Below are positions 34,701 to 46,733 of a stretch of 64,000 bases of DNA, piece after piece; position 1 is the stretch's first letter; each line of letters begins with the position of its first letter. The notes beneath the pieces were generated by a model that ran no database searches, was not told the DNA's origin, and saw only the letters and a list, made by a program, of their open reading frames with translations. This DNA is from Azolla caroliniana (taxonomy: Eukaryota; Polypodiophyta): NCBI GenBank assembly GCA_043228905.1, contig JBHGNT010000005.1, positions 5,828,001 through 5,892,000 on the forward strand. Reading direction: 5' to 3'. Both the position numbers and the translations under genes were made by a program.

Positions 34701-36524
34701 AGATTAGAACCCTTTTTACCCGCATTTTTACCAATGGCATGGTATTTAAAATTATTGTATCATAGGTAACTACACAAGAGCATTCGTTGCTACACAGAGA
34801 TAAGTGGAAAGTATATGATCATAATATAGTCCTAGGAAGGATTTTTGTCAACTCTCTAGCATGATGAGTAGCTCTCCACATGCCCCTGCATTAGCAACAT
34901 TAGAGAGAATGTGGAGTCTTATCATAGCTAGCAAAAATTTGCCATATGTTAAGAACAAACGTTTGTGCTTCATGATTTGACAGTAATTTAATTTTGCATT
35001 TTGCTTTGGTTCGTTTTCAGTTTCTACCATTTCTTTAGGTTTCTCACAAGAAAGGAATCCAATGTTTGAATAAATTAAAACTTTATTTTGCATCATCTTC
35101 TTGAGCAGTAAGTGAAAATTGTCTCTGTATTCTTATAAAAACGATACAAGGAATATTACCTCTTCAAGCTTCAACTCAAGCTCATGCATGTATTCTTTGT
35201 CACGTCTTAGGCCTTCCTCATAAAACTCGGTGCTAGCAAACTACATGCCGCATACTCCAAAAATATAAGTTATGAAGCAAAAAGAAAAAGTATATACATT
35301 TAGATTTACTTTTATAAGAAACTTATATATACTGACTAGTAATATTTACACTTATCAGCACCAAAATATCCCTCACCAAAGAAGTGACATTGATAAAAGT
35401 ACTCGTCAAAGTGATGAAAGAAGTGATTTCAACAATACTACCCAACAAAAGTAAAACACCATCATAAAGGCTGTCCCAAAAATTGTTTTGCATCAATTCA
35501 TGTAATAGTCAGAAATGATTCAGCATGAAGAATAATAGTATTAGTAGAAACAAACGATATAATGAACCTTAATCTAATCTAATTCTTAACTTATTCATGA
35601 CCTCAAATCTTACACGAGCATGAGGCTAAAACAAATAAAAAAAAGTTTCATGGAGCTAATCGAATGGATCTTGCTATCCACATCATCGATAAGAATTATA
35701 TAATGTTCTACTCATTTCACTTATGAAAGTAACCCTTACTGCTTCTTGTTGAGTCACATCTCGATCTGCTTGAACTTTGTTATATTCTGTAACCAACCGT
35801 TCAATGCAACTTCTAGCTTCCTCCAGAGCATTTTTCTGCTCCTCACTGTTGACATTGCCAACGTCTCTCTCTCTCTCTCTCTCTCTCTTTCATAAGACAT
35901 AAAGTGTGCATATGCATGTGTAGTATATATAGAAAATAATACTGTCCTCAAACAATGGCTTTAGTTAGCTTGTTAACTTGTAGTAAATATGTGACATGAG
36001 AGGTGTAATCAAGAAACACTGTCCAAGTAATATGAAATTTTGATTATTTCAAGTGTAGTCCACTACATTCTAAACCAGGACCTATCCTTGGATTCAGAAA
36101 ATGAATTAGTTGACATCAATATGCTTCTCTTTAACTGTCTTGCTAACAAGAATATGACAATGATTCAGCCACCTCCTAATATAAACCAGTAATTACTTCC
36201 TCAAAACTTGAGCGAGTCTCTGAATGAATAATAATCGGATACTGTTTCACAAAAAATGAACTTTCCTCACTCGTTAGATCATGCTATTCATTCTAAACAG
36301 GAACCCATTCATCCGTATTTACAGTGAATCAGGAGATCAATTGGAGAGTTATTACAAGCATATAAATTCCCGCTCTCCCTCCCATTTTGAACTATGATTA
36401 GAAGCTGAAAATGATTCTGAGGAACTAGCACTCACGTGTAGATGTTGCTGGTCCTCTCTGCCTGTTGCACCTTCTGGATGACAGAGGCCACCTCCTGGGC
36501 CAGCGGAGTCGACTCCTTCTTCAT
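28742..36524 (-). CDS. BBOF1: Basal body-orientation factor 1-like coiled-coil protein (BBOF1/CCDC176)
   Basis: A structural protein of motile cilia. Exons read leftward: 36524-36436, 35845-35740, 35240-35160, 33407-33255, 32756-32652, 32563-about 32453, 31625-31437, 29589-29476 and 29380-28742. The product of about 528 residues matches the 529 of human BBOF1 as I recall it. Most of it is coiled coil (EKLKEQTGTLTKEKAEVVNQ, RKEQLIEQQEKEKNNLVELE). Near the C-terminus VRQLAQQVLKERGEVESFL and VDISHLTWEDREKVLRHLF are the family signatures. Intron 4 uses a GC donor (CAG/GCAAAT), the only phase-compatible choice. The end of exon 6 is uncertain (CAT/GTTGGA at 32486 or GAT/GTTGGT at 32453). Start MKKESTPLAQEV follows the first exon's reading. 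Introns are long and repeat-bearing. With DNALI1 nearby it marks a plant with swimming sperm. Confidence 0.85.
33145..33216. repeat. Short tandem duplication in BBOF1 intron 5'-flank
   Basis: A unit of about 37 bp (GTAATCCAGGGCAGATCAC with upstream ACACTCA.AA.GACCT) is present twice in tandem, just outside BBOF1 exon 4. Confidence 0.7.
35866..35889. repeat. (CT)n microsatellite next to BBOF1 exon 2
   Basis: About 11 CT units lie 20 bp upstream, in gene sense, of the exon 2 acceptor. In the transcript this is a (GA)n tract, so it is not the polypyrimidine tract of that acceptor. Confidence 0.85.
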
Positions 36525-36934
36525 GGCTGCATGCATACTCCACCTCCCCCTTCGTCTATGCCATCGCCATCGCCATCGCCATCGCCAATCGAAGAGAGAG
36601 AGGAAGAGAGAACTACGTTGAAGCCAAGAGACGCGCACCCCGCCCACCCTCAAATCTGTTGTTTCTTTAAATCTTTGTTTTGGGAGAGGGGTATGAGCCA
36701 TCATTTGTTTTGTTTGTTTTGGTGTTTCCTTCTGTGTTACAGAGGAGGGTATATATATAAATAGGCCTTTGTAAAATGAATAAAGTGTTTCGATGACAAA
36801 CAAACCATGAATGAAATCTTTTTCGGGTCGGGGGGCAGGGGCCTTCCTCGGGCTGGGCTGGCTGGCCTTTCCTATTAGGATCTTCTCATGGGGTCACACT
36901 TTCAGATAGTTTTCGATCTCTTGATGTAATCGGG

Positions 36935-36977
36935 GGAGGGAGGGTTGGGTTGGGGTTGGGGTTGGGGTTGGGGTTGG
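36935..36977. repeat. (GGGGTT)n telomere-like array
   Basis: GGGTTGGGTT is followed by four to five GGGGTT units, 410 bp upstream of the BBOF1 start. Four or more G-runs of 3-4 with two-base loops could form a G-quadruplex. The unit is the ciliate telomere type, not plant TTTAGGG, so this is more likely slippage than telomere DNA. Confidence 0.75.
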
Positions 36978-36979
36978 CA

Positions 36980-38076
36980 TGTTTGGTTATCCGTATTCGA
37001 GACAATTTTTCGAGAGGTGAAGAGGACATGTATTTGGCAATTTGAATCGTAGCTCTCGTTTTTGGAAACCTCGGGGGCATTGTCACCTTAAAGAGTTCTA
37101 AATAAGCGAGCTAGTAAGGCGTCATAGTTTACCTTTTCCTGTTGGTTTTCCTATCACGTGGCCTCTCAAAATCTATAGGATCTTGATTGAGATCCCAATG
37201 TGATATGTCATTTGGTTATTTGTGGTGGTTTTTGTGTTACATATTTAATATGACTCTATTATTGATAGAAATGATTGCCTTACTCCAATACAGGGCTTCC
37301 GTAACTCTCTCTTCCAATTGCTTCTTCTTGGTTCTTCTTTCGATGGGTTAGAAATGACCTTCTTGTTTATTTAAATAAATTTAGGTACTAGTGGTGTTCT
37401 GTCTTATGTATTATTATTATTGCTCTAATTATATCCACTACAAACAACCGAACGACCTTGCGGTGGTCATTCATGTAATTGCCCACCTTGTCATTCAACA
37501 TGTTGATCCTTTTCACATACAATGGTGTCATTACTAGGACCTCCTTGCCGTTCCCATTGTTGATACCTTCACCTTTGTTTGGCTTTTGTGGCATTTAATC
37601 ACATTTTATTGTTGTTTAGTTTTGCCTTTCCGACTTTTTATTTTTCTAAAAAAATAAATCATCCATTGGTATTAAACTTGAGCAAAACAAAACAGTCCAC
37701 TATATGAGTATTGCAACATATTTTACTAGAAAACTCTTGAACACTCATGTAGGCTTCAGCAATCCAAACACATTTAACATCCATATCAAGCAAGGAATTA
37801 CAACCAACAACATTGGTTTCAAAAAAACCCCCTCTTTTTCCAAACTGAATATGGTTTTACCTTTCCGACTTTCAAATTTATTCTTCCCATTAGCATCAAG
37901 TGCATATTCCATTTCTAATCTTAAATATACTTTGTTTGGGATCCAAGATAGATAATCTTGCACATGGATTATAAAAGTACCAGAGAATTCATAGTGGCTA
38001 CATTACTCTTTGAAGGTTTTTAATGGGTTGTTTCCCTATCATGTCTTGAAGGTCCCAAGATATGGCTGATCGTCAT
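36980..38076. other. Intergenic, no supported gene
   Basis: AT-rich spacer between BBOF1 and a hAT-like element. A minus-strand open stretch at 37388-37594 (68 codons) has no recognisable motif and no splice partners. Confidence 0.45.
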
Positions 38077-38684
38077 TAGCACTGGGCCCGATTCGGTTTC
38101 TTGGCCTTGAAACCAAACCAAACCATTTATTATAAATAAAAACCAAACCAAACTTTTTCAAAATTTTGAAGCCCTTTAAACCAAACCATTTAAAGAATAG
38201 GAGAAACCAAACCGTTTACGAAAAATTTAAAACCAAACCAAACCATTTTTTATTGATATTAATCATCATACTTATTATAAATTTGTGTGAGAAAATCATC
38301 ATAAATTTATTCATCATACTTATCATAAATTTGTTATCATACTTATCATAAATTTTGTCATCATAAATGAAAAGGAGACTCTAATATAATGCATATAAAA
38401 TTTAATAAGTTAAAACTAGAGTTTAAAATTAAAAGTTGAAAGTTGCCTATAGGGAAAACTAGAGTATTTTTTAATCTATAAACCTTTAAACCTTTAAACC
38501 AAACCACATAAACCGAAACCGAAAAGCCGATAAACCACTAAACCAATAAATTCAAAATCGAACCAAAACTGATTAGTAACATTTGAAACCAAACCAAACC
38601 GTTTATTTATTTTCGAACCTATAAACCGTCAAGACACAATTTTTCGGTTCGGTTCGGTTTGAGCCGAAACCGGGCCCATTGCTA
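38077..38684. mobile_element. hAT-like non-autonomous transposon, 8-bp TSD
   Basis: The termini TAGCACTGGGCCCG and CGGGCCCATTGCTA are imperfect inverted repeats. They extend inward through GGTTTC/GAAACC-type words. Direct repeats ATCGTCAT flank the element (38069-38076 and 38685-38692). The 608-bp interior is AAACCAAACC/GGTTCGG-rich and has no transposase. Termini beginning TAGCA with an 8-bp TSD fit hAT. Confidence 0.82.
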
Positions 38685-38693
38685 ATCGTCATT

Positions 38694-39549
38694 GAAAACT
38701 TTTTGTCTAGGCATCCTCCCTTCCCAATAATTCCTACCACAAGCCCTCACATAAGGATCAGTTTTTTCCATCTTATTTACTTGAGCATATTGCTTATTCA
38801 ACATGCTATAGCCACATTTGAGTGTAAATGGTCTCACATTTGGCAAATTGAGCACATTTTCTTATTTAATGCACAATCTATTCACAAATATGAAATGTGT
38901 AGTTATATCATGCATGACACGTTTATTTCTAGTTTTGAAAACTTCACTCATTGTTTTCAAAACCTTTGTTATAGCAAGACTTGTGAAGCTACAATTAGTA
39001 CAATATCAAAATGTAAAGAGCATGTTTTCCTTAAAAGAACTAATAGTGTTTCTATACTTGAGTCTCATGAAAACATGCTATAAAAAGCCCCTAGCTTTAA
39101 TCCAGTTTCCAATGCAATTACATGAGCATTATAAGGATGGAGATGCAAGTGGTGATGTGCTTCTTGCAAAACTACTTGTGACATATTTGACCATATGCAT
39201 TGACAAATGGAATGGTCAATAGTGTAACATGATCATAATCCTTTGTCAGTTTATTCAATTCAGCTACTAAGATTCCCAAGTCCACATCTTCTTACTAGGA
39301 ATTACATAAAAAATAACATATTAAAGTTTACTTAAAATGTCTCATACTCAGTTATAGTTTCTTTCCATGCATGAACTTAAAGAAATACAGAGATTGTTAG
39401 ATACAGAAAACATCCATAGTAATCTTAAATGGGCGTAACACATGAACCAAACAGTAGAGGTTTTATTTATGGAAGGCAATGAAATTGTCAAAATACACAT
39501 TTCCAAACATGTAACGCAAATGGTTTAATGTATTTATATTGTAAGTGTT
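38694..39549. other. Unassigned DNA downstream of transaldolase
   Basis: Two overlapping plus-strand open stretches (38679-39083 and 38818-39222, each 134 codons) look like one frameshifted remnant. No family motif is recognisable and they oppose the transaldolase. The last ~200 bp is probably transaldolase 3' UTR. Confidence 0.4.
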
Positions 39550-42500
39550 TCAAACATTCGGAGGCGGCCATATCTTGGCAAAGTAATCTTCCAAACGTTT
39601 CCTGTTGCTGATATACCCCTCCAACCCTTGACCTAATAGCTCCTCGGCAGCAGCGCCCAATCCCTCAGCAAATCTTCCTTGATCCCAACTCTGCAGCTGC
39701 AACTTAAATGTGTATTTGTATCACAAGTTTGAAATTAGATCTTGGAGAATAAGCACACACATAAGGGGTAGCTCCTACCTCTTGCTCGGTGAAATTAAAT
39801 GTTTCCGCTTCACCTGGGCTAAGTAGCCTAGAAAAGGAGTACTTGTCATCCCTTACAACTTTGGTCTCTTGTAGGGATTGTAATAACTTAAGAGGCACAA
39901 TCACATAATCAACACTGAAAATTCAAACATGCCACTTGATAAGAAGCATTTCATCTAATGCAACAAATAACTTGTAGGAAAGTTGTTCTGTATTCCTCTC
40001 CTTTTATCTAGTATATTGTGACACTTAGCCAGACACTATCAAACGTCACACATCACTAGTTGTTAACAGTTAAAAACATATTTTAGATATTGGGAGGCAT
40101 CTGTTATCCACCCGAGAACGCTGAAAAGATCTTGTTTATTTCGAACAGCAGCCGCCATTAACTTTGTCTTTGATTGACTCTTGTGAATGTAATAATATGC
40201 TTTTCTCACCTGAAGGCAAAGGACAATATTGATCAATAACTCTCCACCATAAACTAAAAGAAAACTAAAAAAGTTGTTACTGATCTTGCCAAGAAATACG
40301 ACAGGAAGTAGACAGCTTCACCAACAAGAGCACTCTAAGAGTTTCAATGGGAATCCGGACAACAGATGCTAGATAGTGACTGTGAGGACCCTGAAGGGCT
40401 AGGGATGACTGGTCAATATAGGTGACTCCTAATCCCAACTATGTGACCTGGGTGTGAATTTCCTGTTTCAAGTATGATACAGGATCTGGATCCATCAATT
40501 CCAATTCATAACTATCATAATCTACAAACAATTAGAATCTTCCAGTACTAAACTGGGTATCCTATAATCTAGTGATATCCATCCCGGCTTCTCTTCATAT
40601 GGGGGGCTCACAAAGTTGGATAAGTTACCAAGAGGTCGGCATTTGAGATAGCTCTAACATTTATGACGTCACCGTCTCTCAATGTAAGTTGCCAAGGTTT
40701 AGGGATTCTTTTAGTTGCAATAAAAAACCCTATAATGCAGAAGAATGAAACCCTAGAAAAGAGCGCAGTGCAAACCCTAAAACTCGAAATACAGATAGAC
40801 AACTGAGCTTGCATGAAGCCCAACACAACTTATAATAAAATCTAAAACGCAACAAATATCAAGGATCAATCAGCTGCAACGTAAACCCTAAAATACAGCA
40901 TAAAGAAACCATAAAAAGGGAACACATTCAAGGGGTGGGTTCTGTTGTCCCCCCCTCTGTTCTTCGCTTTCTTGTGACCTCATCCATTTTTTGGGCCAGA
41001 CTTTAAGTTTGGATTACCACGTTTCTGGTCTCATTTAGAAGACCTTTGCTAGTTTGTTTGCCATTTCGTTGAGTAGGATCCTCTTCCGTGGAACTCTTTG
41101 AGCACTATGATTTTTGGGAATCTCTTAAAACCTTCATAGCATCGATATGGCTTTTTTAAAGCAGTACGAAATCCTCCAGATTGCCATGAACTTAATGGTA
41201 AGGAGTCATGCTATTGTTGTTTATGTCTTGGGTTCGATTCCCAATTTTCTCATCTCTCTCTCTCTCACATTAGTACCATGGTCCCATAGGTCAAAATTGG
41301 CCTCTTTATGGATGATAAAAATTCTAATTCTAATTCTAATGAAGTTACAGGATTAATGTTTCTATCTAAATGAGGGGTGGACACAGGGTCTGCCATTCCA
41401 GGAATCTTTTTCGTTAGATGTAATGTTTTCGGCTCAACATGATGAAACGCAGATTCAAATCTTCCAAAATTATAAAACTCAAACAAGAAATTTTACTTAA
41501 GTTGGACATCCAAAATCTATTGAAGAAGCAATTCACAACATGTTATTTGATTGCAATGCTTATAGTTCACAGTGCAGTGGTGTTTCTCCTTCCTTAGTCA
41601 TCCCGAATTCCCCTAGCAATCTTTCTTAGCTAAATTAGTGTTTCTCTAGGATATTAGCCTACTGCATGTAGATGAAATGATACAAGCTGACATAAAATAC
41701 ATGAGTTGGATATTAGCCTACTGCATTGGCTTCAGCAGAAGATACAGACAAAATCTGCATTGCATTTTTATGTCACAGACACCAAGATATTATAAATTTT
41801 ATGTGCAGAATAAGCAAACATTCCAGGTTTTTGTTGCTTCCATCTCTGTCTCACTGGTATTATTCGTGCCATTCTGTTGTTGATTTATACAGTCAATCAC
41901 ATCTCCATAAATTCTACCAAGTGCTCCAACTATGCATCTACACATATCTAGGGATTTAGCTTTAGTTTTCAGTCTTTTCAATTTACACACACCAACCCAG
42001 GATCAGGTGTCTATATTACGAGAGATATTCACGATCATGTTTCCTGTAACGTACTTTAAAGTTTCCTTCAATTAGAACTTTTTTCCAGTTGTGTTGGTTA
42101 AGCATTTACCAAAGAAATACCCGGATCTTCTCCCTTCATCTTGGACGCTTCAATCTCCACATCGTTAGAATTATTTCTGGACCAATCCTGCAGGGAACCA
42201 AATATATAGCAGGAAATAAATCTAAAATTAAATGAATCACAAACTTATAGAAAATTATAATTATGACTCACTCGCAATCTACCAATGAAGATTTGTACAA
42301 CAGAAGCACCAGCTTGAGCAGCTGCAGCAGCTTGAGCAAAACTGTGATACACAGTACAGAGAGTAGCTTGAGGAAACTGTGACCGCTCAATCTTCTCATA
42401 AAGAATTCTCTATTCGAACTTTAATATTCTTTTCTTGCTCAAGCAACACCTGTAAACTAAAGTAACATGTGTCTGGATACCCTCAGCTTCTAGCTGCCTT

Positions 42501-45500
42501 ACAGCCTCAATTCCCTATAAAACGAAGTCGATCATTTGAAAACATATTAACATTGAAGAAAGTCCTGCCAAATATAGAATGCACAATAATCTAAAGCTGT
42601 GATTGACTTTTGATCAACAAATATCCTGCTTCGAATCACAGAAAATATAGTTGGATCTATACCATGCGTTTATGTCAAGAAAATTTATTCATCTACTAAA
42701 ACGTTCAAAAGAAAATCAGATGCCGCAAATTAATGTTAGATTTCTAAAACCAGTAAGATGATGTTGAAATTCCCAATCACATCATTTTATAAAAACGTGA
42801 GACCCGACCCCTAAGAATACAATGAATTCCTTTCCGCAATATTGTCCAAAGTTTCTTTATATTAATAGATTTCATTAATGCCAAGCAAATCATTGACAGT
42901 CATGCCATAGATAATGTGGGCGAATTCATAGCGACAGGAGTTAAAAGCGCATCTGCATCTCTTTTATTTTTAGTTTAATTCTACCTTAAGGAGTTGGGAA
43001 TCAATACACAATTTATAAAATTGTAATATCTTATCCAAACTAGGCATTCTTCCATGTTCCATAACTAGATATACTAATAACTAATATCATGCACAGTTAG
43101 CACGAAGCCTCCTATTGTAAGTTACCCATGGGCTTTTTCAAGGGAATGATTTTAAGATCTTTAAACACTTACTTGCCATGTTGCAGGAATTTTGAAAAGC
43201 AGCCTTTCTGTTGGAACGTCTACCTCCTTATATAGTTTAACGAGTTCATGAACCTAAAACAATATTATCCAAAGTTTTTGGAGACATTATTACGTCGGTT
43301 AGAATATTGGATTTTGGAAATCAAGATTCTTATTACCTTGGCAACTGTCCCAACCATATCATATGCCAATTTGGCATCTACTTCTGTTGAGATGCGGCCT
43401 GGCACAAGCTTTGTTAATGCACTTCCTACATTGACAAGTGCCTGTCATTAAAAGTCCAACTCATCATGTTAGGTGATCCCTCGACGCTTGCAGTAGCTTT
43501 AACGTTTTCTTTTTTAACCAATGTGCAATGCAAAGCTGTCACCAACTGCATACAACATCATCACTTTATGGTTGAAATGTGCCCCTAAAAAGGGAGAGTT
43601 CACCTCATACATGTACATCCTGGAGTAAGGTAAGATATTTAATCACTTGGATAACTGGGCTTTCCTGAGAACTAGTATATGGCTAAAAAACTCTTGGATG
43701 ACGCAGCCATCTATCCATTTTTGGTATGAATCATTTAATCAATACATTTTAATTGAGTAAATAAATAACAAATTAGCATTCTGGTAAATGTATATTAGTT
43801 CAGAGTGATTGCATATTCTGTCCATTTGCATGTAAGATCATTTTCAATTTTGAAGAAGGTAAATGCAATTTGTTAAAATTTGAAGGGGTGTTATTGGAGT
43901 AAGACAATTAGATGTAATCTTAAGATAGTTCACTTCTCTCAGTCTTCAAGATACAAGATTACATCTTTAAGAATCTATAAATCACAAAATTAGACTGAAT
44001 GAATCTGGACAAGACTCTCGAAAAAGTTAGGTATAAAAATGCTAGAATATGTGTCATCATTCCTTTCTTGCAAGTAAATATCAGTATTTCTATAAAGCAA
44101 AAATGATAAGAGGCAAAATCGGCAAATTGCCAAGTAGAAGACGAGAAAAAGTCACAATATGGATCTGACTGATGTTCAAGTTCAAGTTTAATTTAACAGA
44201 TGGAAACCTGATGGCCATTTTTATGTTTTAATTGTTTATTGGCTTCCTCTACCAACTCTAATTATCTACAGACTCTGTCGTGATTGGAGACATTTCCATG
44301 TTGGAATGGCCTATGTTGGACATCCTTCAAAGGCGGAACTTGCAGTCCATCTATACTTACACTATCACAAGCTTAGCTGATGGGAATGACTCCAACCTTA
44401 GGCACTTATATTAATTTATTCAAGGCAGAAGTTCCAGTTAACCTAAGCTGACAACATCATGAGCTTAGCTGATGGGAATATCTCATACCTTAACTAACAC
44501 CTTTTGATTTTGGTTCATTGTTCTCCAAGATCAGAGAACATTTTCAGATGTAATGTCTCATGGAGTCTCATGTGCCAAATTAGCCCCTTAAGAGACATTA
44601 ATATATCTTTCTTGAGGAGAACCATTGATAGAAGGCACTAAAAGTTACATAAACATGCAAACCTTTAGATGGATAACCTACTTGCTAGCATAAGAAAAGT
44701 AAGTAAAATCCAAAAGAAGGAACTAGTTTATCACAGAAGCAATGAAAAGAATAATGCAAATGTTTTCTTAAAACAGACAATATTGAGACTTGCAGCAAAT
44801 ACAACATAAACTAAGAGCTCGTTTTGCCAAACACTATTGCATCGTTACTCCAAAATTGTCCTTATATGTAATCTTATGAGATGTCTTAGTTTGAACATTC
44901 TTCAAGTTCGGGTAGATAATAAAAATCAAGATAAAGATGAAGCATGCTATTTTAGACGAATCTCTGAGGTCCCCAGAGAGCCCCATTCTTCTAGATTTAC
45001 ATACGTAGACTTTTGAAAAATGTCAGTTTGGGTGCCCTCAAAGAAAAAAGGATTAGATATTTGGATTGAACCGCACATCATAAAACCACAACCAAAATCA
45101 TGATTTGAACAGTGGATGGTTCTAATCAAATTAAAATTTAACAACATGGCTAACTATACATATCCCTGTACACTAATGAAACTACAGATGATGAAAGCAT
45201 TGATATACTTATCGACATGTGTGTTGCATATGTATATATGAAGGCGCAAATATTTTCTTAAACAAACTGACTTGATAGAATTGGTTTGGTAAGATTTAAG
45301 GGTACCTTATCAGTGAAGCAGGCTAGCCTACTTTCAATTGAATCCTTGAGATAGCATTCACTATAGGCCAATGCTGTCTCAATTGCACTCTGCAAAAGGT
45401 ATCACATTTGAAGCTCCTAGAATTTGTGGCAATTATACAGGTACAATCAGTTAATCGTTGAATAAACAGAAATGGCCAAAACACCAACATTGAACTTTGT

Positions 45501-46349
45501 TTTTGGAACACTTGCAATCCCGAGCAATAGTGATGAGCTCACAGTAGCTGCAGTAGGTGGAAGCCTGTGTAATAACAGAAAAAGAAGAAGAAGAAGATGA
45601 TGATGATGATAGGTATTCACATTAATGTGGAAACTGGAAAGCTAAAATGACATTAAACGCACATTAGAAGGACTAGGAGGGTCTGTAAATTATTTCACCT
45701 TTCAAAATCATCGAAAATAACTGTGTCAGGGACAATCTCGCTGAAGCCAGAGATGGCATCAAGTTCAGTGTATTCAGCTGAAATTGGGATGGAAAAATAT
45801 TCAGATTATTGATTTCATACCATCTAGAAACGCATTCACACATACATACACACATACATGTACGACGTAGGTATGAATGTGCATGTTCGTGTGTATCTAT
45901 CTACATATGTGCGTGTACACAGTTACGTGTTTCTTGCCTGTGTTGAGTGTGGCACAGATATTAGAAGACCGTATGCATGACGTGGATCGGAGACCACAAC
46001 TCCTCTTCCTCCCCGACCAAGATGTTGAGTGAATTTCCTGCAGTTAATCATACGTTGCGCTGCATCATAACTAGCTACAGAGCGCAGGAATTTAGGGTTT
46101 ACGACTACTTAAATCAAGCGAGAGGTCATCATAACTAGCTTAAAGAGCGCAGGGTTTTCCGGAATGCTACTAAATCAGGTGATTCGTACTAAATCAAGAA
46201 ATTATGAGAGCAGGGAAGGGTGCGCATACATTGGCCAGAGAGGAGGTGCGCGAGCGCATCCCATTCCATCCGCTTCCGCAGATCTGCAGAGGGCGGCGAA
46301 GAGGCAGAGGCAGAGAGAGAGAGATCGAGGAAGAAGCAGCTGCCGCCAT
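39550..46349 (-). CDS. Transaldolase, plastid-targeted, 13 exons
   Basis: The enzyme transfers dihydroxyacetone units between sugar phosphates in the pentose phosphate pathway. Exons read leftward: 46349-46230, 46037-45938, 45777-45699, 45564-45489, 45389-45306, 43441-43337, 43253-43173, 42514-42450, 42341-42272, 42187-42110, 40209-40112, 39914-39779 and 39702-39550. Phases close to 414 residues, near the ~405 of Arabidopsis TAL. Residues 1-~75 form a chloroplast-type leader ([20 protein letters not shown], then S/R-rich). The fold follows: [40 protein letters not shown] and [12 protein letters not shown] with Schiff-base Lys209. Next come [35 protein letters not shown] and the C-terminal KIWPPPNV. 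Intron 2 has a GC donor (CAG/GCAAGA). Intron 10 (1.9 kb) holds a SINE. A MITE lies 136 bp upstream of the ATG. No damage is seen. Confidence 0.95.
41181..41342 (+). mobile_element. tRNA-derived SINE, copy A (in transaldolase intron 10)
   Basis: A D-arm/A-box-like CTTAATGGTAAGGAGTC is followed about 35 bp later by a B box, GGTTCGATTCCC (41231-41242). Then come a CT-rich spacer, the body ACCATGGTCCCATAGGTCAA..TTGGCCTCTTTATGGATGATAAA and an (ATTCTA)n tail. The body and tail recur at 55317-55390. No clear target duplication was found. Confidence 0.72.
44230..44610. repeat. Diverged dispersed repeat, copy 1
   Basis: Words in the same order are shared with 50190-50490: GGAGACATTTCCATGTTGGAATGGCCTATG-like, GAGATCTTTCAAAG-like, GAGTCTCATGTGCCAA, TTGTTCTCCAAGA and TAATGTCTC. 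Divergence is high. The family is unrecognised. It lies in transaldolase intron 5. Confidence 0.5.
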
Positions 46350-46484
46350 TAACACACACAAAAAAAACTGACACGCTCTGTCTGTATCTCTCTCTCTCTC
46401 TCTCTTAATACTTCAAAGTTTAAAGAGTAAGTTAAGACGTAATCTCTGTTTTGGTCCAAAATATATATTATCCAAAATTCAAAT

Positions 46485-46725
46485 CATAGTACATACGTAA
46501 TATACTCGAATGCATTGGAAAACATTCTTTTCCATACGACTGCAAACGAATGATTATGTTATCCAAATGTTTTTGTAAAGACTTTTTACCTTAACTTTCT
46601 TACCTTTTAAAAAACAATTACCTTATAATAAATAATGAATACAAAAGTATGGTAAACACCATACTTTGAATGATTGAAACATTCTCGAATGCGAATGCAC
46701 GTATGGTGTTATGGTTCATACTATG
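46485..46725. mobile_element. MITE, family A copy 3, with imperfect 8-bp TSD
   Basis: The element starts CATAGTACATACG and ends GGTTCATACTATG. The flanks are ATTCAAAT (46477-46484) and ATCCAAAT (46726-46733), 7 of 8 identical. The interior blocks are as in copies 1 and 2. It sits 136 bp upstream of the transaldolase ATG. Confidence 0.78.
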
Positions 46726-46733
46726 ATCCAAAT

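Noticed and set aside
36935-36977. Interstitial plant telomere DNA
   Set aside because: The unit is GGGGTT, not TTTAGGG, and the array is only a few units long.
38679-39222. Two overlapping 134-codon plus-strand frames
   Set aside because: No motif, no splice context and AT-rich composition. They are kept only as unassigned DNA.
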